Source of the DNA: an uncultured Atopobium sp.
GTDB taxonomy: Bacteria > Actinomycetota > Coriobacteriia > Coriobacteriales > Atopobiaceae
Direction: 5' to 3'
Length of the DNA: 64,000 nt
Assembly (NCBI GenBank): GCA_937997345.1
Contig: CALKTD010000017.1
Location: 1 to 64,000 of the forward strand
Below the pieces are notes generated by a model, which saw only the letters and a list, made by a program, of their open reading frames with translations, made no database searches and had not been told where the DNA came from. A program made the position numbers and the translations under genes. Positions 1 to 7,713 of the stretch are shown piece by piece (the first letter of the stretch is position 1; each line of letters begins with the position of its first letter).

Positions 1-60
1 AGTTTCTTTGATGTTTTTAGGCAAAAGTTACAGATTCTTTGCAGAAATCAGGCGCATCGG
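1..60. repeat. Dispersed 31-bp-period repeat, copy 1 (cut by window edge)
   Basis: Intergenic DNA 3' of the yacP-like gene. Read on the minus strand it contains AAAGAATCTGT followed about 31 bases later by a second, weaker copy (CAAAGAAACT), with the shared tail TTTTGCCTAAAAACA between. The same units occur at 32317-32430, also at the 3' end of a minus-strand gene. The flank with GCGCAT and GGACGAGC words is shared too. Function unknown. Confidence 0.6.
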
Positions 61-132
61 ACGGACGAGCGTCCGCTAGGCGCGTCAAACAAGCTGGGCG
101 CATTGGGCGCGTTAGTGCGGTCTTAGAGCCGT

Positions 133-711
133 CTATCTGCCCAGCAGCTTCCAGAGTTTCTCGCGCTGCTCTGGAGAAATGCGGTCTTCAAGCGTCATGC
201 GCGTGCTGACCTGATCACGGCGCATCTCTTCGACAATGTTATCTGCCTGAGAAATCTCGTGGACCAGCGCTGCGCTGGCAATGCGCGTAACCTCGCCGGG
301 GCCAAAGCCGGCCGTGGCGCGAATATCCCTATCCGACGTGACCAGAAATACCTTGCGACCAACTTCTCGCGCGTCCGTGACCAGGCGCTCAATAACACTG
401 TCTGCGGACTCCCCCGTCTCGGAGAAGACCAACTGCACGCCAGCATGACTGCGTTCCGGACGGTCGTCGCTCACATTTCCCTTTCCGTCAAACACAATAA
501 CGGCCTCGTAGGTGCCTTGAGCAAAAGTTGCAACATCAGAAATAAGTGCAAGTCGGGCGCGATAAAAGGGATCGGTGTTGAGGTGATAGGCTCTCTCAGC
601 AGCGGTTTCTTGTGCAGAAGAGCCGCGTTCATCCAGCAGTTCCTCATAGCGAGGGGTTGCCAGCATGACGTTATAGCCATCGACCACAAGGAGCGATTTT
701 TTCTGAGCCAT
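133..711 (-). CDS. NYN-domain RNase, YacP/Rae1-like
   Basis: Predicted PIN-like (NYN/DUF901) protein of 192 residues. The family includes Bacillus YacP/Rae1, a ribosome-associated endoribonuclease that cuts mRNA in the A site. Visible acidic positions fit that fold: D11 in VVDGYNVML, D75 in VIVFDGKGN, D104 in SADSVIERL, and the SDRD run at 126-129. It is the last gene of cysS-rlmB-yacP, the order found in Bacillus, and starts 3 bases after the rlmB stop, so co-transcription is likely. The family assignment is firm; ribosome-linked activity is inferred from the homologue. Confidence 0.85.
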   Translation of the reverse strand: MAQKKSLLVVDGYNVMLATPRYEELLDERGSSAQETAAERAYHLNTDPFYRARLALISDVATFAQGTYEAVIVFDGKGNVSDDRPERSHAGVQLVFSETGESADSVIERLVTDAREVGRKVFLVTSDRDIRATAGFGPGEVTRIASAALVHEISQADNIVEEMRRDQVSTRMTLEDRISPEQREKLWKLLGR

Positions 712-714
712 ACC

Positions 715-1752
715 TTACGCTTCCTGGGTCCTGCGGAGCCACTCGTAGCACATGACCGTCGTTGCCTGAGCAACGTTCAGGGACTCTACCTGGCCAAACT
801 GAGGAAGTTTGCACGTAAAATCGCACTTCTCAAGCATAAGGCGAGAAATTCCTGAGCCTTCAGAGCCCATAACAAGTGCAAGGCGTCCTCCCATAGGAGC
901 CTCCCACACGGACTGAGTAGCGTGTTCGGTAGAACCACATGTCCAAAAACCTGTGGCTTTGAGCTCTTCAAGAGCGCGCGGCAGATTAGAAACCTGTGCG
1001 ATTGGCAGGTGAAGCACGGCTCCTGCGGACGTCTTATATGCTCCAACGCCAACTCGGGCGGCGCGAGCGTTTGCAATGACAACGCCAGCTGCACCAACTA
1101 CCTCGGCGCTTCTTACGATTGCACCAAAGTTTCCCTCGTCAGTGACGTGATCTAAGACCACAACTAAAGCGTTTTCGGAACCAGCGCGCTGAATGATTTC
1201 AGAGAGGTCAGCGTAGGCAAACGGCTGCGTACGGACAATAACGCCCTGGTGAGCGCCATGACTTGAAAGTGAGTCAAGCACTGGCTTTACAACACGCTCA
1301 ACAGGAATACCCTCCTGCTCAAGCTGACGCGCAAGAGCCTCAATCTCTTGGTCTTTCTGCCCGCTTGCAGCTTGTACCAGTGCATTCTTCAAAGGAATAC
1401 CAACGGTCAGCGCCTCTGCTACTGCGCGACGGCCTTCAATAAGATCAGCTGCAGGCTTCTTGTTGCCGAAACGTCCAATACCAGCACCTCGCTGTCCACC
1501 AGCGCTTCGTTGACCGCAGGTGCCCTGAGTTGCTCGACCGCCCTGTGCAGAGTGACCACCTTTTGAGCCCTGGCCATTCTTGGCGCCGAAATAACCGCCC
1601 CAGTCGGCAGCCTTCTTGGAGCCGCGACCTGCAGCTCCACTGCGACTGGAAGTACTACGTCCCGCAGAGCCGCCGCGACCCGCAGCTCCGCCGCGTCCGG
1701 CAGCGCCCTCGGAACGAGTGTTTTTAGAGGTAGAACGCTGATTTCTTGCCAT
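715..1752 (-). CDS. rlmB: 23S rRNA 2'-O-methyltransferase, TrmH/SpoU family (RlmB)
   Basis: SPOUT methyltransferase of 345 residues that methylates a 23S rRNA guanosine ribose using SAM. The C-terminal part has the three SpoU motifs: NFGAIVRSAE, LVMGSEGSGIS and SLNVAQATTVM. A substrate-binding domain precedes it, starting near ADLIEGRRAV. The first 100 or so residues are unusual, a Gly/Arg/Ser-rich tail with repeated AAGRGG-type units, absent from standard RlmB (about 245 residues). The ATG lies next to the cysS stop with only a weak ribosome-binding site, so translation is probably coupled to cysS. An internal start would remove the tail, but no better start is obvious. Confidence 0.9.
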   Translation of the reverse strand: MARNQRSTSKNTRSEGAAGRGGAAGRGGSAGRSTSSRSGAAGRGSKKAADWGGYFGAKNGQGSKGGHSAQGGRATQGTCGQRSAGGQRGAGIGRFGNKKPAADLIEGRRAVAEALTVGIPLKNALVQAASGQKDQEIEALARQLEQEGIPVERVVKPVLDSLSSHGAHQGVIVRTQPFAYADLSEIIQRAGSENALVVVLDHVTDEGNFGAIVRSAEVVGAAGVVIANARAARVGVGAYKTSAGAVLHLPIAQVSNLPRALEELKATGFWTCGSTEHATQSVWEAPMGGRLALVMGSEGSGISRLMLEKCDFTCKLPQFGQVESLNVAQATTVMCYEWLRRTQEA

Positions 1753-1754
1753 AG

Positions 1755-3236
1755 TTAGTCTGCCTTACGCTTAAGTCGAGCGCCAGCGGCGGTATCTTCA
1801 ATCAAAAGTCCAAGCTCAGCAATGCCGTCTCTAATTTGATCGGCAACTGTCCAGTTTTTCTGAGAACGAGCCTCCTGACGAGCAGCAAGCAAAGCCTCTG
1901 CAGCCTCATCGGCTGACGTGCCCTCATAACCTGCTACCTGGGATGCAAGCGTCACAAGTTCCTCTGGTAAATCAGAGGTAGATGCTGCCTGAGTCAAATC
2001 GATTCCCAAAGCTCCTGTGAGCTCGCACAACATATCTGATGCACGGAGAACAGGACTTGCACCAACGTTCTGGCCAACCTCTGCAAGATAGGTATTTGCA
2101 GCAGTTACCAGAGCAAAAATAGCAGCAAGTGCTCCAGCAGTATTGAAATCATCATCCATCTGAGCGTCAAACTCGCTCTGAGCTGTATTAATTGCCTCAG
2201 CAAGCGTGCGATCAGCATCTGAAAGTTCATGCTGAGCAGACGACTGCTTGTAAGCCCAACGAAGATTCGCAACGCAGGTCTTCATACGCTCAAGCGTACC
2301 AACGGTGCCCTCAAGTCGCTCAAACGAGAAATCAAGTGGTGCACGATAGTGAGTCTGAAGCATCAAAAGTCTTACTGCATCTGCAGGATACTTATCCAAA
2401 ACTTCCTTGAGTGTGTAGAAGTTGCCCAAAGACTTGGACATCTTCTCACCATCAACGCGAAGCATTCCCGTGTGCATCCAATAATTGGCGAGAGGAGCGT
2501 GCCAGGCGCAAGATGCCTGCGCAGTCTCGTTCTCATGGTGAGGGAATACCAGGTCAGAGCCGCCGCCGTGAATGTCAATTGGAGTGCCCAGGTAGCGATG
2601 AATCATGGCGCAGCACTCACTGTGCCAACCTGGACGACCTTCTCCCCAAGGGCTTGACCAGCTAGGCTCACCAGGCTTTGCAGCTTTCCAGAGTGCAAAG
2701 TCAAATGGATCGCGTTTCTCGTCATTAACCTCAACACGCTCACCTGCACGAAGCTGATCAAGATCTCGGCCAGAAAGCACACCATAGCCGTGGTCAGAAC
2801 GGACCGAGAAGTACACGTCGCCCGAAGGCACCGCATAAGCGTAGCCCTGATCAATCAAAGATTGAATCATCTGAAGCATGGCTTCAATCTCGTGCGTTGC
2901 GCGCGGACGAATATCCGGATCTAGAATATTGAAGCGGTGCATCTGCTCAATAAACGCCTGAGAAAACTCTTCAGAAACCTCTTGAGCAGTCCTTCCCTGC
3001 TCAATGGCGCGCTGAATAATCTTGTCATCAACGTCAGTCAGGTTCTGAGCGAAGGTGACCTCATAACCCTTGTGCATCAGATAACGGCGAATAACGTCAA
3101 ACGAGAGGAAGGTACGGGCGTTTCCGATGTGAATCTGATCGTAAACCGTAGGACCGCACACGTACATGCGGATTTTGCCCTCGTCGATTGGCTTGAACTC
3201 TTCTTTTTTATACGTCTGAGTGTTATAGACAAGCAT
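1755..3236 (-). CDS. cysS: Cysteinyl-tRNA synthetase
   Basis: Class I aminoacyl-tRNA synthetase charging tRNA-Cys, cytoplasmic. It carries the amino-terminal CGPTVYD zinc-ligand motif, HIGNAR (HIGH) and KMSKSLGN (KMSKS), with the DALR-type helical domain and a short C-terminal domain following. The ATG at 3236 is preferred over the upstream GTG-like start because GAGGAG sits 5 bases before it, giving 493 residues, close to the usual 460-500. The next genes, rlmB and yacP-like, follow with 2-3-base gaps, an operon shared with Bacillus. No T-box is visible in the 240-base upstream region. Confidence 0.97.
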   Translation of the reverse strand: MLVYNTQTYKKEEFKPIDEGKIRMYVCGPTVYDQIHIGNARTFLSFDVIRRYLMHKGYEVTFAQNLTDVDDKIIQRAIEQGRTAQEVSEEFSQAFIEQMHRFNILDPDIRPRATHEIEAMLQMIQSLIDQGYAYAVPSGDVYFSVRSDHGYGVLSGRDLDQLRAGERVEVNDEKRDPFDFALWKAAKPGEPSWSSPWGEGRPGWHSECCAMIHRYLGTPIDIHGGGSDLVFPHHENETAQASCAWHAPLANYWMHTGMLRVDGEKMSKSLGNFYTLKEVLDKYPADAVRLLMLQTHYRAPLDFSFERLEGTVGTLERMKTCVANLRWAYKQSSAQHELSDADRTLAEAINTAQSEFDAQMDDDFNTAGALAAIFALVTAANTYLAEVGQNVGASPVLRASDMLCELTGALGIDLTQAASTSDLPEELVTLASQVAGYEGTSADEAAEALLAARQEARSQKNWTVADQIRDGIAELGLLIEDTAAGARLKRKAD

Positions 3237-3477
3237 GCATACTCCTCGCAACCATTGTGTATTGGTGTAAGTATAAACGGTTTATGGAAAACCTTTAAGT
3301 TCCATACCGTACCAATCAAAATTCAATTTTGTTACCGTTCACGGATTAGTGCTGGATTGTTATTTTTGTTGTATTAAACTTATCGGACAAAATTTAAAGA
3401 ATTTATATTTGAATCAAAACTGCAAAGAACTAGAAGACAAAAAATCTTGCTCTTAACAACTTCAGAAGGTGATTCGA

Positions 3478-5118
3478 ATGAGTAAGTTTTTTAACATTAT
3501 CCGCTACTGTATATCTACCATTCTGGATAAAGGCAGTCTTGCGATTTTTCTCTTTCTGTCATTCTTTGTCACAGCGCTTATGGTGATCCAACCTCTTCTT
3601 GTTGGATTTGTAATTAATCTTTTTATTTCAGGAACAACTTGGAGCGAGATACTTTTCTATTGCGCCGTAGTTGCCGCACTAGGAATCCTTATTGCCGGCT
3701 GTTCCTATCTTGCTAAAACACGCTTTTGTCAATTACAGGTCGATTCTGCGTTTACTATTGAGCGACAGCTGATTGACAAGATTCAACATGCAGATTCATC
3801 ATTTTTCTCGTCATATGATTCTGGACATTACCGCCAGACAGTAAATAACGACGCTAATGACGTTTCGATTTTTATACTTACACAATGTGTGAGCTTTGCA
3901 ACAACTATGGTCTCCGTCTTAGGCACACTGGCAATTATTTTATATCTGAACCCATTAACCGCTCTTGTAACAGTTGTTCTGTTGTTGGTGAGTTTTATTA
4001 TCTATAAGCAAATCCAAGCTTCGGCCTATAAAAGATACAAAGAATCTAAAGAGCTGCGGTCCCAGTATGGATCTATTGAGCTCTCCCAATTCACAGACAT
4101 AGATTTTATCAGGCGTCATTCTCTCTTTGAGCGTTTCTTTAATCAGCACTATGCCGTCAATCAAAAACTTCGTAGTGCCATTCATGAGCAGTACAAACTG
4201 GAATTTGGCGTACAGGAATTAAACAATGCTGTAATTGCCGTATTCCAGGCCATCGTCTTTATTACCTGTGCATATCAAATTTTCCTTGGAGCACTGCAGC
4301 CTGGCTATATTGCAACTATTTCAAGCTATTTTGTATCGCTTTTAGGCTCTATTACGCTTCTTATGGAATTTGGTATGGCTTATCAGAGCATTACGGTAAG
4401 TCTTAATCGAATTGAGCAGATTCTTGATTTACCTCAGGAACCTGTTGGTAGCATCATTCCATCAGAGAACGTCAATCAAATTACCTGCACAAATGTATCT
4501 TTCTCTTATCCACATACAAATAAAGTACTGATGAACAACTTGTCTTGCAGTTTTGCAAAAGGAAATATATACGCTATTACCGGTGGAAACGGAACAGGCA
4601 AATCTACATTTCTGAAGCTTATTAACGGAGAGTGGTCTTCTCACCTATCGGGCAATATTGCCATTAATGAGGATTTGCTCACTCAAATTAATCAGTATGA
4701 ACTTCGAAAAAATACTCTTGGATTTACCGAACAAGAGCCAAGCATTGTTGACGATACGGTAAGAAATAATCTGACTCTACTCTGCAAAAACCAACCAACA
4801 GATGAAGAGATAATCAGCTATATCAAGCTGTTCAATTTGGAAAAATTGCTACTTGGTGATGATCAAAATCTTGACGTTCGCCTGAGCGAGCGAAGCTCTG
4901 CTATCTCTGGTGGAGAAAAGCAAAAGATTGCAATTATCCGCATGATGCTTATGAACCCAAGTGTTATGTTGCTTGACGAGCCAACTTCTGCATTAGATCA
5001 GAACAGTGTTGACGTTCTTCTTAATCTTCTCAAGAAGGTCAAGCAGGACCACATAATACTTCTCATATCTCATGACCCTAAAGTGGTGGAGGCAGCCGAC
5101 CATATCGTAGAGCTATAA
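3478..5118 (+). CDS. ABC exporter, fused permease and ATPase
   Basis: Half-size ABC exporter of 546 residues: a six-helix transmembrane domain (about 1-310) followed by a nucleotide-binding domain with Walker A GGNGTGKST, signature ISGGEKQK, Walker B VMLLDEPTSALD and H-loop SHD. The substrate is unknown; peptide or bacteriocin/lipid export is typical. The ATG is chosen because GAAGGTGA lies 5 bases upstream. It is the only plus-strand gene in a minus-strand housekeeping block. It is visibly AT-richer, lacks the GGCGAGAA word common in neighbours, and ends one base from the ispF stop, so it looks like an insertion into an ancestral ispF-cysS junction. Confidence 0.88.
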   Translation: MSKFFNIIRYCISTILDKGSLAIFLFLSFFVTALMVIQPLLVGFVINLFISGTTWSEILFYCAVVAALGILIAGCSYLAKTRFCQLQVDSAFTIERQLIDKIQHADSSFFSSYDSGHYRQTVNNDANDVSIFILTQCVSFATTMVSVLGTLAIILYLNPLTALVTVVLLLVSFIIYKQIQASAYKRYKESKELRSQYGSIELSQFTDIDFIRRHSLFERFFNQHYAVNQKLRSAIHEQYKLEFGVQELNNAVIAVFQAIVFITCAYQIFLGALQPGYIATISSYFVSLLGSITLLMEFGMAYQSITVSLNRIEQILDLPQEPVGSIIPSENVNQITCTNVSFSYPHTNKVLMNNLSCSFAKGNIYAITGGNGTGKSTFLKLINGEWSSHLSGNIAINEDLLTQINQYELRKNTLGFTEQEPSIVDDTVRNNLTLLCKNQPTDEEIISYIKLFNLEKLLLGDDQNLDVRLSERSSAISGGEKQKIAIIRMMLMNPSVMLLDEPTSALDQNSVDVLLNLLKKVKQDHIILLISHDPKVVEAADHIVEL

Positions 5119-5119
5119 C

Positions 5120-5614
5120 TTATTGCGCGGTGCGTCCCAGCAGTACAACTGCCCAGGCAGCAATGCCTTCTTGAGTGCCCACAAAGCCAAGGCCTTCGGT
5201 GGTAGTTGCTTTTATGCCAACTTTATCTGGCGAGACACTCATGACCTCTGCCATGCGGTTTCTCATAGCATCGCGATGAGGGAGCAACTTAGGCGCCTGA
5301 GCTGCAACGGTGCAATCACAATCCAGAAGCTCAAAGCCCTCATTACGAACAAGCTGCATAACATGGGACAGGAGCACCATAGAATCAGCGCCCTCGTAAG
5401 CGGGATCTGTATCAGGGAAAAGCTGACCAATATCGCCAGCGCGCATAGCTCCTAGCAGGGCATCCATAAGCGCATGAGCTAAAACATCAGCATCGGAGTG
5501 GCCGAGAAGACCTTTGGTATGTTCAATTTTGATGCCACCTAAGATAAGATCTCTGCCTTCTACCAGGCGGTGAACATCGTATCCGTGGCCAATTTTAAGC
5601 TCCGGCATACTCAC
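5120..5614 (-). CDS. ispF: 2-C-methyl-D-erythritol 2,4-cyclodiphosphate synthase
   Basis: IspF (164 residues) cyclises CDP-methylerythritol 2-phosphate in the non-mevalonate isoprenoid pathway. Metal ligands are visible in GHGYDVHRL (D and H near residues 13-15) and in the HSDADVLAHALMDALLG segment, and the C-terminal GLGFVGTQEGI loop is typical. It overlaps the ispD end by 4 bases, so the two are translationally coupled. Its stop codon is one base from that of the convergent ABC exporter and no terminator separates them, so the transcripts must overlap. Confidence 0.96.
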   Translation of the reverse strand: MSMPELKIGHGYDVHRLVEGRDLILGGIKIEHTKGLLGHSDADVLAHALMDALLGAMRAGDIGQLFPDTDPAYEGADSMVLLSHVMQLVRNEGFELLDCDCTVAAQAPKLLPHRDAMRNRMAEVMSVSPDKVGIKATTTEGLGFVGTQEGIAAWAVVLLGRTAQ

Positions 5615-6414
5615 CCTACAGCCCCACTTCCGGTTGCGCCTTCTACCAGGCGACGGCTGAGCGTAGCCTCAACAATTGCAAGGTCAGACGGGTACGTAAC
5701 CTTCACGTTTTCTCGTTGCGACTCAACGCACAGCACCGTAAGACCAAGTCGCTCAACTAACGACGAGTCATCAGTTCCCTGATAACTCTCCTGGCGAGCC
5801 ACCTCGTGAGCTTCAAGAAGTGTGCGCGTCTTGAACACCTGAGGGGTCTGAGCAGCCCAGAACGTTGAGCGGTCAGGCGTATCTACAATGATTGCACCAT
5901 CTACGCGCTTCAGCGTATCAGTTGCGCGGTGAGCCAAAATTGCTCCCGCAATCTTAGGCGACTTGCGAACTGTACCAATGACCTGCTCAATGGTCTCTAC
6001 CTCAATGAGTGGACGAACCGCATCATGAACAGAAACAAAATCATATCCAGCAGGCACTACCTGGAGCGCGTTGTAAACCGATTCCTGTCTGGTAGCACCA
6101 GACGTTGCAAAGTGAACAGGCTTGTGGAGTACAAGCTTGCCCAAAACACCCTCTTGAACTGCAGAGCGTTTCTCGTCAGAGCAAGCAATCACAAGGTGAG
6201 CCACGCTTGGCGCGTGATCAAACGCAAGGATTGACCAGCTCATTAATGGGAGACCGCAAACAGAAATAAACTGCTTACCGTCGGGATATCCAAAGCGCTC
6301 GCCAATACCGCCAGCCACAATGACGGCCACGGTATCGGCTTTTGCTCCATGAGTTGTGAGGCGAGAAGGACGTGGCTTTGACACGACCTTTGCACAGGTG
6401 CTGCTTGCAGCCAT
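5611..6414 (-). CDS. ispD: 2-C-methyl-D-erythritol 4-phosphate cytidylyltransferase
   Basis: IspD (267 residues) transfers CMP to methylerythritol 4-phosphate. The nucleotide-binding motif AVIVAGGIGERFG is at about residues 30-42 and FVSVHDAVRP lies in the middle. The first 25 or so residues (Ser/Lys/Arg-rich) are an extension beyond standard IspD, so a downstream start is possible, although the annotated ATG abuts the disA stop as expected for a coupled operon. It is followed by ispF with a 4-base overlap. The pair supplies isoprenoids for undecaprenyl carriers and quinones. Confidence 0.95.
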   Translation of the reverse strand: MAASSTCAKVVSKPRPSRLTTHGAKADTVAVIVAGGIGERFGYPDGKQFISVCGLPLMSWSILAFDHAPSVAHLVIACSDEKRSAVQEGVLGKLVLHKPVHFATSGATRQESVYNALQVVPAGYDFVSVHDAVRPLIEVETIEQVIGTVRKSPKIAGAILAHRATDTLKRVDGAIIVDTPDRSTFWAAQTPQVFKTRTLLEAHEVARQESYQGTDDSSLVERLGLTVLCVESQRENVKVTYPSDLAIVEATLSRRLVEGATGSGAVG

Positions 6415-7493
6415 TATTCTGACTTACCCCACATTCTGCGGAGACTGTTAGCAAGTGCACCGGGGTTCTCGACACCCAGAGATTTAAGGCTGGACGTATC
6501 GTTTTCTGCAACGTGAAGCAGCTGCTGCAGGTTGTCGTAGGCGTCAACAATTCTGGCCGCAATCTCATCGTTTACCACGTGAACGCGGGAAAGCGTGCGC
6601 AGGCCCAGAGGCTCCATAGATGCATCTTCTCCACGGCCATCGGAGTAGCCAAGAATCTGGCCAACACTTTCTGCGGAGCGGAGCTCAGTATTAGCCGTCT
6701 CGTGGAAGCGGCGGCGAATAGCACGTGCCTCTTCAGCAGAAGAATCTACAGCGTAATCGCGAATCATTAGGTTATAAGCCTCGTCGATGCCACCCAAATA
6801 TTCCTCACGCTGCATAGCGGTGGTTTTTCCCTCGCTACCTAGCTCCAAAAGACAAGAATCAAGCTGATCAGCGGCACTCAAAAGAACCTCAAAGAGGTAG
6901 AAAATACCTGCTACATCGCCCAGGGTGACGTAGTTGTCAAGCTCAAGAGCGGTTAGGCGTAAAAGCGCGCGATCAAGTTGCTGGCGCGTATTTTGCATGG
7001 CAACCGAAAGCTGGTTGACGGTAGACATAATGGCTGGTACCGACTTTAGTGGGATAACGTGACCATCAACGTAGACGGTAATCAACGAACGGCGAGAAGA
7101 CACAGCAATCACAATTGCCCTGGTGAGCAAGCTCATGCGAGCGGCAGTACGGTGACGAGTGCCTGTCTCTGCAGTTGGAAGTGTTGCATCAGGATTAAGG
7201 TGGAAATTGGCGCGCAGAATTCTGGTGAGGTCTTTGTCAACCACCACGGCGCCATCCATTTTGCAAAGCTCAAACAGTCGGTTTGCCGTGAAGGAAACAT
7301 CAAGTTTGAAACCATCTCCGCCCGCAGCAAGGACGTTTTCTGTATCTCCCACGCAAATGAGAGCACCCAGGCGACCAGCGATAATCATATCCAGTGCAAC
7401 GCGGAGCGCTGTGCCAGGGGCAGTCATCTTCAGAGCTGTAGCAATACGGTCCTCATTTTCTATTGCGCTTGGATCAAGTTGCGTTGGCTCCAT
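6414..7493 (-). CDS. disA: DNA integrity scanning diadenylate cyclase DisA
   Basis: DisA (359 residues) makes cyclic di-AMP and scans DNA for branched lesions. The N-terminal DAC domain has DGAVVVDKD (DGA motif, about residue 82) and TGTRHRTAARMS (RHR motif, about residue 112). A helical linker follows, then a C-terminal helix-hairpin-helix end (LGVENPGALANSLRRMW). It overlaps the ispD start by one base. Bacillus has disA next to radA and near clpC; here clpC is upstream but radA is missing from the position. The ATG has GGGAGAGCC just upstream. Confidence 0.96.
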   Translation of the reverse strand: MEPTQLDPSAIENEDRIATALKMTAPGTALRVALDMIIAGRLGALICVGDTENVLAAGGDGFKLDVSFTANRLFELCKMDGAVVVDKDLTRILRANFHLNPDATLPTAETGTRHRTAARMSLLTRAIVIAVSSRRSLITVYVDGHVIPLKSVPAIMSTVNQLSVAMQNTRQQLDRALLRLTALELDNYVTLGDVAGIFYLFEVLLSAADQLDSCLLELGSEGKTTAMQREEYLGGIDEAYNLMIRDYAVDSSAEEARAIRRRFHETANTELRSAESVGQILGYSDGRGEDASMEPLGLRTLSRVHVVNDEIAARIVDAYDNLQQLLHVAENDTSSLKSLGVENPGALANSLRRMWGKSE

Positions 7494-7682
7494 GGCTCTC
7501 CCTCAATTACTTGCAGCTTATAGGCTATGTTTTGCAATCTGGTACATTTGCGGCTTCAATTTATTTCAACGTTTCAAGTATACGGTTTTGTTGCCGGCGC
7601 GTGTAGTGACGGTTTGGAGAAGACGGGTTTCTCGCCAAGAGCTTCTGCCAAGAGAGCTGTGCGTTTAGCTGCGATACAAAAA

Positions 7683-7705
7683 GACCCGAGGCAGAACCTC
7701 GGGTC
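7683..7705 (-). terminator. Rho-independent terminator of clpC
   Basis: On the minus strand, GACCCGAGG and CCTCGGGTC form a 9-bp perfect stem with a 5-base loop, followed by TTTTTG. It lies 8 bases past the clpC stop, so disA needs its own promoter in the 180 bases between. Confidence 0.93.
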
Positions 7706-7713
7706 AAAAAATC

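Noticed and set aside
3237..3477. T-box riboswitch before cysS
   Set aside because: No TGGNACCGCG-like antiterminator sequence or specifier hairpin could be found on the minus strand.
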